Shown here piece by piece: positions 19,932 through 29,111 of a stretch of DNA of 64,000 bases. A model generated the notes under the pieces. That model saw only the letters and a list, made by a program, of their open reading frames with translations, did no database searches and was not told where the DNA came from. Both the position numbers and the translations under genes were made by a program. Within the stretch, counting starts at the first letter, position 1. The number at the start of each line of letters is the position of its first letter. This stretch comes from Polaribacter atrinae (GTDB lineage Bacteria; Bacteroidota; Bacteroidia; Flavobacteriales; Flavobacteriaceae), in the NCBI RefSeq assembly GCF_038023995.1, contig NZ_CP150660.1, positions 1,238,501 through 1,302,500 of the forward strand, in the 5' to 3' direction.

Positions 19932-19998
19932 AGTATTCAGTTGGCAGTATTCAGTTTTCAGTAACAAAATTGCTACTGAAAACTGGTTACTGAAAAAA
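19932..19998 (-). repeat. Inverted-repeat element between rpoB and rpoC
   Basis: A perfect 12-bp inverted repeat (CAGTTTTCAGTA at 19952-19963, TACTGAAAACTG at 19974-19985) with a 10-base loop is flanked by further partial copies of CAGTATTCAG and TTACTGAAAA. It fills almost the whole intercistronic gap of an essential operon. Its minus strand shares TTTCAGTAGCAATTT with the element at 59429-59493. There is no long T run in the minus direction, so it should not terminate; it may act in mRNA processing or simply be a tolerated dispersed repeat. Confidence 0.75.
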
Positions 19999-19999
19999 T

Positions 20000-22900
20000 T
20001 TATTCTTCTAATCTAACGTCTAAACCTAAACCTTTAAGTTCATGCATTAATACGTTAAACGACTCTGGTAAACCTGGTTCTGGCATAGCTTCACCTTTCA
20101 CAATACTTTCGTATGTTTTAGCTCTTCCCATAACATCATCAGATTTCACAGTTAAGATTTCTCTTAAGATACTTGATGCACCATAAGCCTCAAGTGCCCA
20201 AACTTCCATCTCTCCAAAACGCTGACCTCCAAATTGTGCTTTACCACCTAAAGGTTGTTGTGTAATTAATGAATAAGGTCCAATAGAACGTGCATGCATT
20301 TTATCTTCAATCATGTGTCCTAACTTAATCATATAAATGATACCAACTGTTGCTGGTTGATCGAAACGTTTTCCTGTTCCACCATCATATAAATAAGTAT
20401 GACCAAATCTTGGTACACCTGCCTCATCTGTAATCTCATTGATCTGGTCTAAAGATGCACCATCAAAAATTGGTGTTGCATATTTAGTTCCTAATTTTTG
20501 ACCTGCCCAACCAAGAACAGTTTCATAAATCTGACCAATATTCATACGAGAAGGTACCCCTAATGGATTTAAAACAATATCAACAGGAGTTCCGTCTTCT
20601 AAGAAAGGCATATCTTCTGCACGTACAATACGAGCAACAATACCTTTATTTCCGTGACGTCCAGCCATTTTATCACCCACTTTTAACTTACGTTTCTTAG
20701 CTATATAAACTTTAGCAAGTTTTAAAATTCCTGCTGGTAATTCATCACCAACTGAGATTGTAAATTTTTGACGACGTAAAGAACCTTGTAAATCATTTAC
20801 TTTAATTTTGTAATTGTGAACTAATTCACCTACAAAATTATTTAATTCTTTATCCGTTGTCCAAGAACCTGTTAAGTGTACATAATCATCAACAGAATTT
20901 AACATTTTAAGTGTGTACTTTTTACCTTTTGGTAAAACTTCTTCACCTAAATCATTGTAAACTCCTTGTGAAGTTTTACCGCTGATAAGTAAAAATAACT
21001 TGTCTATTAAAACATCTTTTAAACCTTCAAATTTAGATACAAAAGAAGCTTCTAACTTAGCTACAGCCTCTTTATCTCTTAATCTCTTGTTCTTATCTTT
21101 AACAGCTCTTCTAAATAATTTTTTATCAATTACTACCCCTCTTAATGATGGAGAAGCTTTTAATGATGCATCTTTAACATCACCTGCTTTATCACCAAAA
21201 ATAGCACGTAATAACTTTTCTTCTGGAGTAGGATCTGATTCTCCTTTTGGTGTAATCTTACCAATTAAGATATCACCAGGATTCACTTCTGCTCCAATTC
21301 TAATCATTCCGTTTTCATCTAAATCTTTAGTAGCTTCTTCAGAAACGTTAGGGATATCATTAGTTAACTCTTCAGTTCCTAATTTTGTATCTCTTACGTC
21401 TAAAGAATACTCATCAATATGAATAGATGTAAATATATCTTCACGAACAACTTTTTCAGAAATTACAATCGCATCCTCAAAGTTATACCCTTTCCAAGGC
21501 ATAAAGGCTACTTTCATATTTCTTCCTAAAGCTAATTCTCCTTTTTGTGTTGCATAACCTTCACAAAGAACTTGTCCTTCTTCAACTCTATCACCTTTTT
21601 CTACAATCGGTTTTAGGTTGATGTTTGTTCCTTGATTTGTTTTTCTAAATTTAATTAAGTTATAAGAAACTTCATCAGACTCAAAACTTACCAGTTTTTC
21701 TTCTTCTGTTCTATCATACTTAATTGTAATTTTATTAGCATCTACATAAGTAACTTCTCCTGCTCCTTCAGCATTGATTAAGATACGAGAATCTTTTGCA
21801 ACTCTACGCTCTAAACCTGTACCTACAATTGGAGATTCTGGTCTTAATAATGGAACTGCTTGACGCATCATGTTAGATCCCATCAACGCTCTATTCGCAT
21901 CATCATGTTCCAAGAAAGGAATTAAAGATGCCGAAATTGAAGCAATTTGATTCGGTGCAACATCCATAAAGTTAATATCTTCTGGACTAACAACTGGAAA
22001 ATCACCACCTTCACGTGAAATCATTCTTTCAGCAACAAAACGCCCATCTTTATCTAATTCTAAGTTAGATTGAGCAAATTTCATTCCCTCTTCTTCCTCA
22101 GCACTTAAATAAATTGGCTCATCATTGCCAACAACACCTTCTACAACTTTTCTATATGGAGTCTCAATAAATCCTAAATTATTCACTTTTGCAAATACAG
22201 AAAGTGAAGAAATTAAACCAATATTTGGTCCCTCAGGAGTTTCAATTGGACATAAACGACCGTAGTGAGTATAGTGAACATCACGAACCTCAAAACCAGC
22301 TCTTTCTCTAGATAAACCACCAGGTCCTAGTGCAGATAATCTACGCTTATGGGTAATCTCTGCTAATGGATTGGTTTGATCCATAAACTGAGATAATTGG
22401 TTGGTACCAAAGAATGAATTAATTACAGATGATAATGTTTTTGCATTAATCAAATCGATAGGTGTAAACACCTCGTTGTCACGCACATTCATACGCTCAC
22501 GAATTGTTCTAGCCATACGCGCTAAACCAACACCAAACTGACCTGCTAATTGCTCACCAACAGTTCTTACACGTCTGTTAGATAAGTGATCAATATCATC
22601 AACTTCTGCTTTAGAGTTGATTAACTCAATTAAATATTTAATAATAGTTATAATATCTAATTTTGTTAATACCTTTTGATCAATAGGCTCATTTAATTGA
22701 AGTTTAGTGTTCATTCTAAAACGACCAACTTCTCCTAAATTATATCTTTGTTCAGAAAAGAACAATTTGTCAATAATACCTCTCGCAGTTTCTTCATCTG
22801 GCGGTTCAGCATTACGTAATTGTCTATAGATATGTTCTACTGCTTCTTTTTCAGAATTCGTAGGATCTTTCTGTAATGTATTATGAATAATAGCATAGTC

Positions 22901-23809
22901 TGCCATATCGTTATCTTCTTTGTGAAGTAAAACGGTTTTAGCACCTGCATCTATAATTTCATCAATATGTTCTTTATCTAAGATTGTATCACGATCAAAA
23001 ATAATTTCATTTCTTTCGATTGATACAACTTCACCAGTATCTTCATCCACAAAATCTTCATGCCAAGTTTTTAATACTCTAGCAGCTAATTTGCGACCTA
23101 ATACTTTTTTTAATCCAGCCTTAGAAACCTTAACCTCTTCTGCAAGGTCAAATATCTCTAAAATATCTTTATCTCTTTCAAAACCGATTGCTCTGAATAA
23201 TGTTGTTACTGGTAATTTTTTCTTTCTATCAATATAAGCATACATAACTTGATTGATATCGGTAGCAAATTCTATCCAAGAACCTTTAAAAGGTATTACC
23301 CTTGCTGAATATAATTTTGTACCATTTGCATGGAAAGATTGTCCGAAGAATACACCAGGAGACCTGTGTAATTGTGAAACGACAACACGCTCTGCACCAT
23401 TAATTACAAAGGTACCAGAGTTCGTCATATAAGGTATTGTACCAAGATATACATCTTGTACAATAGTTTCGAAATCTTCATGTTCTGGATCTGTACAGTA
23501 CAATTTTAGACGTGCTTTTAAAGGCACACTGTGCGTTAAACCTCTTTCAATACACTCTTGTATAGAGTATCTTGGTGGGTCTACGAAGTAATCTAAAAAT
23601 TCTAAAACGAATTGATTTCTTGTATCTGTAATTGGAAAGTTATCCATGAAGGTTTTGTACAAACCTTCTTCACCTCTTTCTTCTGCCTTAGTTTGAAGTT
23701 GGAAAAAATCTTGAAAAGATTTTACCTGAATATCCAAAAAGTCTGGATATTCCTTAATCATTTGAGAAGTAGCGAAGTTGATTCTTTCAGTAGTGTTTTT
23801 CGTTGCCAA
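20000..23809 (-). CDS. rpoB: DNA-directed RNA polymerase subunit beta
   Basis: This is the second-largest RNA polymerase subunit, 1269 residues. The rifampicin region [20 protein letters not shown] (about residues 475-494) carries the usual sensitive-type Asp, His and Ser residues. [15 protein letters not shown] and [12 protein letters not shown] (about 1035-1050) mark the catalytic and beta'-binding C-terminal part. The start at 23809 ([13 protein letters not shown]) fits Bacteroidota homologues. It follows rplL with a 147-bp gap containing two hairpins that may modulate the ratio of ribosomal protein to polymerase mRNA. Confidence 0.99.
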   Translation of the reverse strand: MATKNTTERINFATSQMIKEYPDFLDIQVKSFQDFFQLQTKAEERGEEGLYKTFMDNFPITDTRNQFVLEFLDYFVDPPRYSIQECIERGLTHSVPLKARLKLYCTDPEHEDFETIVQDVYLGTIPYMTNSGTFVINGAERVVVSQLHRSPGVFFGQSFHANGTKLYSARVIPFKGSWIEFATDINQVMYAYIDRKKKLPVTTLFRAIGFERDKDILEIFDLAEEVKVSKAGLKKVLGRKLAARVLKTWHEDFVDEDTGEVVSIERNEIIFDRDTILDKEHIDEIIDAGAKTVLLHKEDNDMADYAIIHNTLQKDPTNSEKEAVEHIYRQLRNAEPPDEETARGIIDKLFFSEQRYNLGEVGRFRMNTKLQLNEPIDQKVLTKLDIITIIKYLIELINSKAEVDDIDHLSNRRVRTVGEQLAGQFGVGLARMARTIRERMNVRDNEVFTPIDLINAKTLSSVINSFFGTNQLSQFMDQTNPLAEITHKRRLSALGPGGLSRERAGFEVRDVHYTHYGRLCPIETPEGPNIGLISSLSVFAKVNNLGFIETPYRKVVEGVVGNDEPIYLSAEEEEGMKFAQSNLELDKDGRFVAERMISREGGDFPVVSPEDINFMDVAPNQIASISASLIPFLEHDDANRALMGSNMMRQAVPLLRPESPIVGTGLERRVAKDSRILINAEGAGEVTYVDANKITIKYDRTEEEKLVSFESDEVSYNLIKFRKTNQGTNINLKPIVEKGDRVEEGQVLCEGYATQKGELALGRNMKVAFMPWKGYNFEDAIVISEKVVREDIFTSIHIDEYSLDVRDTKLGTEELTNDIPNVSEEATKDLDENGMIRIGAEVNPGDILIGKITPKGESDPTPEEKLLRAIFGDKAGDVKDASLKASPSLRGVVIDKKLFRRAVKDKNKRLRDKEAVAKLEASFVSKFEGLKDVLIDKLFLLISGKTSQGVYNDLGEEVLPKGKKYTLKMLNSVDDYVHLTGSWTTDKELNNFVGELVHNYKIKVNDLQGSLRRQKFTISVGDELPAGILKLAKVYIAKKRKLKVGDKMAGRHGNKGIVARIVRAEDMPFLEDGTPVDIVLNPLGVPSRMNIGQIYETVLGWAGQKLGTKYATPIFDGASLDQINEITDEAGVPRFGHTYLYDGGTGKRFDQPATVGIIYMIKLGHMIEDKMHARSIGPYSLITQQPLGGKAQFGGQRFGEMEVWALEAYGASSILREILTVKSDDVMGRAKTYESIVKGEAMPEPGLPESFNVLMHELKGLGLDVRLEE

Positions 23810-23871
23810 AAGAGAATATTTTTTTGATTAAAATCTGAAATAAAAATAAAAAACGAATATATACACAAAAT

Positions 23872-23910
23872 GGTTTAGGTCTAAAAACGTTAGTTCTTAG
23901 TACCTAAACC
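23872..23910 (-). promoter_or_regulatory. Hairpin in the rplL-rpoB gap (rpoB-proximal)
   Basis: A 9-bp perfect inverted repeat, GGTTTAGGT / ACCTAAACC, encloses about 21 bases. It lies 63 bp upstream of the rpoB ATG, in the region where rplL-rpoB transcripts are attenuated or processed in other bacteria. The function here is inference. Confidence 0.4.
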
Positions 23911-23921
23911 TAAATTTGTTT

Positions 23922-23948
23922 TCCCGTTTCGATTACTCGAACTCGGGA
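23922..23948 (-). promoter_or_regulatory. Hairpin in the rplL-rpoB gap (rplL-proximal)
   Basis: The arms TCCCGTTTCGA and TCGAACTCGGGA form a stem with a one-base bulge and a 4-base loop, 9 bp after the rplL stop codon. On the minus strand it is followed by AAAACAAATTT rather than a T run, so it is at best a weak terminator or a processing site. Confidence 0.45.
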
Positions 23949-23956
23949 GTAAATGA

Positions 23957-24331
23957 TTACTTAAGCTCTACCTCAGCTCCAGCTTCTTCTAAAGATTTTT
24001 TAAGACCTTCAGCCTCATCTTTAGATACACCTTCTTTTACTGCTGCTGGTGCGCTATCTACGATACCTTTAGCTTCTTTTAATCCTAAACCAGTTAATTC
24101 TTTAACTAATTTTACAACTGCTAATTTAGAAGATCCTGCTGCTGTTAAGATTACATCAAATTCAGTTTGCTCATCTGCTGCATCTTCTCCTCCTGCTGCT
24201 GGACCTGCTACTGCTACTGCTGCTGCTGCTGGCTCAATACCATATTCATCTTTTAAAATAGTAGCTAATTCATTAACTTCTTTTACTGTTAAGTTAACTA
24301 ATTGCTCTGCGAAATCTTTTAATTCTGCCAT
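23957..24331 (-). CDS. rplL: 50S ribosomal protein L7/L12
   Basis: This is the stalk protein that recruits translation GTPases to the ribosome, 124 residues. The N-terminal dimerisation helix (about 1-35) is followed by an Ala/Gly/Pro-rich hinge (about 36-50). The C-terminal domain contains [30 protein letters not shown] and the closing [13 protein letters not shown]. It lies 50 bp after rplJ. The long open frame on the opposite strand is a shadow of the Ala-rich hinge and is not a gene. Confidence 0.99.
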   Translation of the reverse strand: MAELKDFAEQLVNLTVKEVNELATILKDEYGIEPAAAAVAVAGPAAGGEDAADEQTEFDVILTAAGSSKLAVVKLVKELTGLGLKEAKGIVDSAPAAVKEGVSKDEAEGLKKSLEEAGAEVELK

Positions 24332-24381
24332 TTTAATTGTTTTTAAAAATTTTGTTTATTATAGTTTATTTGTGCGCGTAA

Positions 24382-24900
24382 TTATTTTTCAGATAAGGTC
24401 TTAAGAATACCTGAAATTGTTTGTCCACCAGATTGTAATGCTGAAATAACATTTTTAGCTGGAGACTGTAATAATCCAATGATTTCACCAATAAGTTCTT
24501 CTCTAGATTTAATATCTACTAAAGCATCTAATTGATCATCACCAATGTAAACAGATTCTTCTGCAAATGCACCTTTTAAAACAGGCTTATTCTTAGTTTT
24601 CTTTCTGAATTCTTTGATTAATTTTGCTGGAGCATTTGCTGCTTCAGAAATCATCATTGATGTATTACCTTTTAATACTAATGGTAAGTCTCCAAATTCT
24701 TTATCTGAAGCTTCCATTGCTTTTGCAAGTAATGTGTTTTTAACAACTGATAACTGAATACCTGCTTTAAAACAAGCTCTACGTAAATTAGAGGTAGTTT
24801 GTGCATTTAACCCAGAAATATCTGCTAAATATAACGTATTTGTATCTGCTAATACTGCTGTTAAATCTTGTATTACTTGTGATTTCTCTTCTCTAGTCAT
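24382..24900 (-). CDS. rplJ: 50S ribosomal protein L10
   Basis: This is the stalk base protein that binds 23S rRNA and carries the L7/L12 dimers, 172 residues. The N-terminal rRNA-binding domain includes TREEKSQVIQDLTAVLADTN and the central part KNTLLAKAMEASDKEF. The C-terminal helix binds L7/L12. It follows rplA by only 19 bp. There is thus no room for the long structured L10 leader known from E. coli, and feedback control, if any, must use another site. Confidence 0.98.
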   Translation of the reverse strand: MTREEKSQVIQDLTAVLADTNTLYLADISGLNAQTTSNLRRACFKAGIQLSVVKNTLLAKAMEASDKEFGDLPLVLKGNTSMMISEAANAPAKLIKEFRKKTKNKPVLKGAFAEESVYIGDDQLDALVDIKSREELIGEIIGLLQSPAKNVISALQSGGQTISGILKTLSEK

Positions 24901-24919
24901 AATTATAAGTTTTAACGTA

Positions 24920-25609
24920 TTAAACAGCTTTTACTTCAACAGCAATACTAGGACTCATAGTACTAGACATAAAAACGCTTTTCACATACGTTCCCTTTGC
25001 AGTTGTCGGTTTAAGTTTAATAATTGTTTGTATTAACTCGTTTGCATTTTCTTCAATTTTCTTAGCATCAAAAGATACTTTTCCAATTGCCGCATGAACG
25101 ATACCAGTTTTATCAACTTTAAAGTCAATTTTACCAGCTTTTACATCTGTAACAGCTTTTGCAACATCCATAGTTACCGTACCTGTCTTTGGGTTTGGCA
25201 TTAAACCTCTAGGACCTAAAATTCTTCCTAAAGGACCTAATTTCCCCATTACACTTGGCATGGTAATAATTACGTCTACATCTGTCCATCCTCCTTTAAT
25301 TTTCTGAAGGTATTCATCTAACCCAACATAATCTGCACCTGCTGCTGTAGCTTCTGCTTCTTTATCTGGAGTTACTAATGCTAAAACTTTTACATCTTTT
25401 CCTGTTCCATGAGGTAATGTTACAACACCACGAACCATTTGATTAGCTTTACGAGGATCTACTCCTAAACGTATTGCTATATCTACTGATGCATCAAACT
25501 TTACATTAGTAATGTCTTTGACTAGCGCTGAAGCTGCTGCTAAATCATAAGATTTAGAGCTATCTAACTTTGCGTGAGCTTCTTTTTGCTTTTTTGTTAA
25601 TTTTGCCAT
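24920..25609 (-). CDS. rplA: 50S ribosomal protein L1
   Basis: This is the L1 stalk protein, 229 residues, which contacts the E-site tRNA. The two-domain pattern is present, with the family signature around [20 protein letters not shown] and [15 protein letters not shown] in the middle. It sits 20 bp behind rplK in the conserved rplKAJL order. In other bacteria L1 represses translation of the L11-L1 mRNA. I did not identify the 23S-like target site in this leader. Confidence 0.98.
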   Translation of the reverse strand: MAKLTKKQKEAHAKLDSSKSYDLAAASALVKDITNVKFDASVDIAIRLGVDPRKANQMVRGVVTLPHGTGKDVKVLALVTPDKEAEATAAGADYVGLDEYLQKIKGGWTDVDVIITMPSVMGKLGPLGRILGPRGLMPNPKTGTVTMDVAKAVTDVKAGKIDFKVDKTGIVHAAIGKVSFDAKKIEENANELIQTIIKLKPTTAKGTYVKSVFMSSTMSPSIAVEVKAV

Positions 25610-25629
25610 TTTACTACTTTTTATAAAGT

Positions 25630-26067
25630 TTATGCTGGTGCATTACCTTTTACTGTTAATCCCATAGAACGAGCCGTACCTGCAATCATTCGCATTGCTG
25701 AAGAAATTTCAAAGGCATTTAAATCTACCATTTTATCTTCTGCAATAACTTTAATTTGATCCCAAGTAACTGATGCTACTTTCTTTCTGTTTGGTTCTCC
25801 TGAACCTTTTTTAATTTTGGCCGCTTCTAGTAACTGAACTGCTGCAGGAGGAGTTTTTACAAGAAAATCAAATGATTTATCTTTGAAAACAGTAATAACA
25901 ACAGGTAAAACTTTACCTTGTTTGTCTTGCGTTCTTGCATTAAACTGTTTACAGAACTCCATAATGTTAACACCAGCAGCTCCTAAAGCAGGTCCAACCG
26001 GCGGCGATGGATTCGCTGCGCCTCCCTTTACTTGTAATTTAACTACTTTACTAACTTCTTTTGCCAT
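25630..26067 (-). CDS. rplK: 50S ribosomal protein L11
   Basis: This protein binds the GTPase-associated centre of 23S rRNA and is needed for the stringent response, 145 residues. The N-terminal [20 protein letters not shown] and the C-terminal [13 protein letters not shown] segments are characteristic. It lies 78 bp after nusG and opens the ribosomal protein block. I see no separate TAnnTTTG box in that gap. Confidence 0.99.
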   Translation of the reverse strand: MAKEVSKVVKLQVKGGAANPSPPVGPALGAAGVNIMEFCKQFNARTQDKQGKVLPVVITVFKDKSFDFLVKTPPAAVQLLEAAKIKKGSGEPNRKKVASVTWDQIKVIAEDKMVDLNAFEISSAMRMIAGTARSMGLTVKGNAPA

Positions 26068-26145
26068 TTTAAAAATGTTTAATGATTTATTCTAAGTTGG
26101 AAGCCAAAAAATAAATCGATATCAATATATATACTTGTGTAACAA

Positions 26146-26697
26146 TTATATTTTTTCTACTTGCATATAACTTAATTCTAATGGAGTTTTTCTTCCGAAA
26201 ATTTTCACCATTACTTCAAGTTTACGCTTTTCTTCATTTACCTTTTCGATAGTTCCGTCAAATCCATTAAAAGGACCATCAACAACTTTTACAGTTTCAC
26301 CGATGTTAAATGGAATTGCAATATTTTCATCTTGAATTGATAGCTCATCAACTTTACCTAACATTCTGTTAACTTCAGATTTACGCATAGGAACAGGTTC
26401 ACCACCTTTAACTTCTCCTAAAAATCCAATAACACCTGTAATACCTTTAATTACGTGAGGCACTTCTCCCGAAAGATTCGCTTCTACCATAATATATCCA
26501 GGAAAGTAAACTCGTTCTCTATTTACTTTTTTTCCATTTCTAATCTGAATTACTTTTTCAGTTGGTACAATTACCTGACTAACATAATCTGATAATCCTA
26601 CTCTAGAAATTTCTGTTTCTATGTAAGCTTTTACTTTATTTTCTTGTCCTCCAATGGCTCTAACAACATACCACTTCATTACTGAATCAGCTGCCAT
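26146..26697 (-). CDS. nusG: Transcription termination/antitermination protein NusG
   Basis: This RNA polymerase-associated elongation factor has 183 residues. The NGN domain begins at KWYVVRAIGGQENKVKAY (residues 8-25) and includes FPGYIMVEA. The KOW domain is at the C-terminus (VKVVDGPFNGFDGTIEKVNEE, about 128-150). The start MAADSVMKWY agrees with flavobacterial homologues, and the gene begins 2 bp after secE, implying translational coupling. The acidic/hinge insert seen in some phyla is short here. Confidence 0.98.
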   Translation of the reverse strand: MAADSVMKWYVVRAIGGQENKVKAYIETEISRVGLSDYVSQVIVPTEKVIQIRNGKKVNRERVYFPGYIMVEANLSGEVPHVIKGITGVIGFLGEVKGGEPVPMRKSEVNRMLGKVDELSIQDENIAIPFNIGETVKVVDGPFNGFDGTIEKVNEEKRKLEVMVKIFGRKTPLELSYMQVEKI

Positions 26698-26699
26698 AA

Positions 26700-26897
26700 T
26701 TAGTTAGATTTAAACATTCCAAAAAAGTTATCTAATCCTGTTTGAAAAACATAATCTATACCAGCTACAGCTAAAGCAAATACAATCGTAAAAACAGCAA
26801 CAGTTACTGTAGTTTTTTGAGCTTCTTCTTTAGTTACCCACGTCATGTGATTGCTTAATTCGTCAAAAGAATCTTTGATGTATTGTATAAAGTTCAT
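26700..26897 (-). CDS. secE: Preprotein translocase subunit SecE
   Basis: This small SecYEG subunit of 65 residues is of the single-membrane-span type. An amphipathic helix (about 1-30, with ELSNHMTWVTKEEAQK) precedes one transmembrane helix (about 32-52). I start it at the ATG at 26897 (MNFIQYIKDSFDEL). The in-frame GTG at 26918 lies inside tRNA-Trp and cannot be the start. It is the first protein gene after the tRNA, and SecE-NusG is a conserved pair. Confidence 0.96.
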   Translation of the reverse strand: MNFIQYIKDSFDELSNHMTWVTKEEAQKTTVTVAVFTIVFALAVAGIDYVFQTGLDNFFGMFKSN

Positions 26898-26915
26898 TTT
26901 TCTTATATTTAATTG

Positions 26916-26987
26916 CACGGGCGGAGAGATTCGAACTCCCGACAGCTGGTTTTGGAGACCAGTGCTCTACCGCTGAACTACGCCCGT
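26916..26987 (-). tRNA. tRNA-Trp (anticodon CCA)
   Basis: This 72-nt tRNA has acceptor stem ACGGGCG/CGCCCGT with discriminator G and anticodon loop CTCCAAA. It sits between tuf and secE, and its 3' end is only 19 bp before the secE ATG, so release of this tRNA must cut the secE leader. Confidence 0.95.
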
Positions 26988-27005
26988 ATTTTATTCAATA
27001 TTAAA

Positions 27006-27030
27006 GGCGTTCCGTTAAAAACGGAACACC
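27006..27030 (-). terminator. Hairpin between tuf and tRNA-Trp
   Basis: A stem of 11 bp (GGTGTTCCGTT / AACGGAACGCC, one wobble) with a 3-base loop lies about 30 bp after the tuf stop. It is followed by TTTAATATT, a weak T tract, so partial termination or a processing site is likely. Confidence 0.55.
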
Positions 27031-27061
27031 CTTAGAATTTATTTATTAAAAACTAACAAAA

Positions 27062-28249
27062 TTAGTCTAATAATTCAGTAACCTGACCTGCTCCAACTGT
27101 TCTACCACCTTCACGGATTGCGAAACGTAAACCTACATTTAATGCGATTGGTTGAATTAAATCTACTGTAATAGTTAAGTTATCTCCTGGCATAACCATC
27201 TCAACACCTTCTGGTAAATTAATAGTACCTGTTACATCTGTAGTTCTTACATAGAACTGTGGACGATAGTTGTTATGGAATGGAGTGTGACGACCACCTT
27301 CTTCTTTCTTAAGAACATAAACTTCTGCTTTAAACTTAGCATGTGGAGTTACAGAACCTGGTTTACAGATTACCATTCCTCTTTTTATATCTTCTTTTGC
27401 AATACCTCTTAATAAGATACCTGCATTATCCCCAGCCTCACCTCTATCTAAGATTTGACGGAACATTTCAATACCAGTAATAGTAGAAGTCATTTTTTCA
27501 GCCCCCATACCAATAATATCAACAACATCTCCTGTGTTAGCAATACCAGTCTCAATACGACCAGTTGCTACAGTACCACGTCCAGTAATAGAGAATACAT
27601 CCTCAACTGGCATTAAGAAATCTTTATCAATTTCTCTTAATGGCTCCTCGATCCAAGCATCAACAGCTTCCATCAATTCTAAAACTGTATCTACCCATTT
27701 TTGCTCACCATTAAGTGCACCTAAAGCAGAACCAGCAATTACAGGCCCATTATCTCCATCATACTCATAGAAAGAAAGTAATTCTCTTACCTCCATATCT
27801 ACTAATTCGATTAACTCTTCATCATCAACCATATCCACTTTATTCATGAATACAACCATACGAGGAATACCAACCTGACGACCTAATAAGATATGCTCTC
27901 TTGTTTGAGGCATTGGTCCGTCTGTTGCAGCAACAACCAAAATTGCACCATCCATTTGAGCAGCACCTGTTACCATGTTCTTTACATAATCCGCGTGACC
28001 TGGACAATCAACGTGAGCATAGTGACGATGAGCTGTTTGGTACTCTACATGAGAAGTATTAATAGTAATACCTCTTTCTTTTTCTTCTGGAGCATTATCA
28101 ATCTGATCAAATGATCTAGCCTCAGAGAATCCTGCATCAGCTAATACTTTAGTAATAGCCGCAGTTAATGTAGTCTTACCGTGATCTACGTGTCCGATAG
28201 TACCAATGTTTAAGTGTGGTTTCGAACGGTCAAAATTTGCTTTTGCCAT
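27062..28249 (-). CDS. tuf: Translation elongation factor Tu
   Basis: This GTPase delivers aminoacyl-tRNA to the ribosome, 395 residues. G1 is [10 protein letters not shown] (about 18-27), G3 DCPGHAD (about 80-86), G4 NKVDMVDD (about 135-142) and the switch I Thr is in RGITINT. Domains 2 and 3 are complete, ending AGQVTELLD. It is cotranscribed with four upstream tRNAs, as in the tufB arrangement of many bacteria. No second tuf copy is in this window. Confidence 0.99.
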   Translation of the reverse strand: MAKANFDRSKPHLNIGTIGHVDHGKTTLTAAITKVLADAGFSEARSFDQIDNAPEEKERGITINTSHVEYQTAHRHYAHVDCPGHADYVKNMVTGAAQMDGAILVVAATDGPMPQTREHILLGRQVGIPRMVVFMNKVDMVDDEELIELVDMEVRELLSFYEYDGDNGPVIAGSALGALNGEQKWVDTVLELMEAVDAWIEEPLREIDKDFLMPVEDVFSITGRGTVATGRIETGIANTGDVVDIIGMGAEKMTSTITGIEMFRQILDRGEAGDNAGILLRGIAKEDIKRGMVICKPGSVTPHAKFKAEVYVLKKEEGGRHTPFHNNYRPQFYVRTTDVTGTINLPEGVEMVMPGDNLTITVDLIQPIALNVGLRFAIREGGRTVGAGQVTELLD

Positions 28250-28308
28250 GATTCTTAATTTTTATTCTTTAGTTTAAAATATAATTAGTGTGTAATAATT
28301 TTAAAATG

Positions 28309-28381
28309 AGCCAGCGATGGGATTTGAACCCACGACCTCATCCCTACCAAGGATGCGCTCTACCAACTGAGCTACACCGGC
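28309..28381 (-). tRNA. tRNA-Thr (anticodon GGT)
   Basis: This 73-nt tRNA has anticodon loop TTGGTAG and acceptor GCCGGTG paired with CGCTGGC. It is the last of four tRNAs ahead of tuf, 59 bp before its start codon. Confidence 0.95.
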
Positions 28382-28396
28382 TTGCTGATAATATTG

Positions 28397-28469
28397 AGCG
28401 AAAGACCGGGTTCGAACCGGCGACATTCAGCTTGGAAGGCTGACGCTCTACCAACTGAGCTACTTTCGC
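28397..28469 (-). tRNA. tRNA-Gly (anticodon TCC)
   Basis: This 73-nt tRNA has anticodon loop CTTCCAA and acceptor GCGAAAG/CTTTCGC. It is separated by 15 bp from the next tRNA-Thr. Confidence 0.95.
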
Positions 28470-28485
28470 ATTAATATGTAAATTG

Positions 28486-28567
28486 TGGGGAGAGCAGGAT
28501 TCGAACCTGCGAAGACGTAGTCAACGGAGTTACAGTCCGTCCTCGTTGGCCGCTTGAGTATCTCCCC
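28486..28567 (-). tRNA. tRNA-Tyr (anticodon GTA)
   Basis: This 82-nt class II tRNA has a long variable arm, anticodon loop CTGTAAC, acceptor GGGGAGA/TCTCCCC and discriminator A. Confidence 0.95.
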
Positions 28568-28620
28568 TTTAATTTACTATTCCAATGAACTTATTGCTTT
28601 CGCAATTCTTGTTTTTTTTG

Positions 28621-28694
28621 AGCCGATGGAGGGACTCGAACCCACGACCTGCTGATTACAAATCAGCTGCTCTAGCCAGCTGAGCTACATCGGC
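28621..28694 (-). tRNA. tRNA-Thr (anticodon TGT)
   Basis: This 74-nt tRNA has anticodon loop TTTGTAA and acceptor GCCGATG/CATCGGC. It is first in the tRNA-tuf transcript, about 33 bp after the expected transcription start. Confidence 0.95.
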
Positions 28695-28703
28695 TTTTGA
28701 TGT

Positions 28704-28733
28704 AAAAAACAATCCGCTATTTCTAACGGATTG
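28704..28733 (-). terminator. Intrinsic terminator of the xerC-like/hpf transcript
   Basis: A hairpin CAATCCG...CGGATTG (minus strand, 28710-28733) is followed by TTTTTT. It begins directly at the last base of the downstream TACATTTG promoter box, so one operon's terminator occupies the start region of the next. Confidence 0.75.
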
Positions 28734-28762
28734 CAAATGTACGAAGTTATTTTACTTTTCAA
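28734..28762 (-). promoter_or_regulatory. Full Bacteroidota promoter (TTG-N18-TACATTTG) of the tRNA-tuf operon
   Basis: TACATTTG at 28734-28741 and TTG at 28760-28762 are separated by 18 bp, a canonical spacing for this phylum's primary sigma factor. It drives tRNA-Thr(TGT) onward. Confidence 0.82.
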
Positions 28763-28799
28763 AACTTTTTTTAAAGTTTTTTTACTTTTTTTTTCATTT

Positions 28800-29108
28800 C
28801 TATGAAATTATAGAGTCACGATGCTTTTCTTTTGACCTTTTTAACTGTCTTTTTAGATTATCAACCGCAGCGTTTACGCCTTCTTCGAACGTTTTTGCTT
28901 CTCTTTTTATAATCAATTCACTTCCGGGGATATTTATTTTTACTTCTGTAACTTTATTTTCTTTATCGCTAGTATTAATCACTTTTAAAAAAACTTCTGC
29001 GTCAACTATCTTATCATGAAACTTAGTTAATGATAAAACTTTTTCATCTACATATGCTATAAGCTCCTTATCTGCGTTAAAATTAACTGATTGCGTGAAT
29101 ACTTTCAT
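28800..29108 (-). CDS. Short ribosome hibernation-promoting factor (HPF/RaiA family)
   Basis: This 102-residue factor binds the 30S decoding site and stabilises inactive ribosomes in stationary phase. The beta-alpha-beta-beta-beta-alpha pattern is visible, with VDEKVLSLTKFHDKIVDAEVF near residue 25 and a basic C-terminus KRQLKRSKEKH that contacts rRNA. The C-terminal dimerisation domain of long HPF is absent. It starts 3 bp after the recombinase stop codon, a close coupling common in Bacteroidota, with rpsU just upstream. Confidence 0.9.
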   Translation of the reverse strand: MKVFTQSVNFNADKELIAYVDEKVLSLTKFHDKIVDAEVFLKVINTSDKENKVTEVKINIPGSELIIKREAKTFEEGVNAAVDNLKRQLKRSKEKHRDSIIS

Positions 29109-29111
29109 ATT

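Noticed and set aside
23916..24404. 162-codon open frame on the plus strand opposite rplL
   Set aside because: It is the reverse-strand shadow of the Ala-rich L7/L12 hinge, with low-complexity Ser/Ala/Pro content and no promoter.
24901..24919. L10-type ribosomal leader before rplJ
   Set aside because: The rplA-rplJ gap is only 19 bp, too short for the known leader structure.
26898..26918. Longer secE starting at GTG 26918
   Set aside because: That codon is inside the tRNA-Trp acceptor/3' end; the ATG at 26897 gives the conserved N-terminus.
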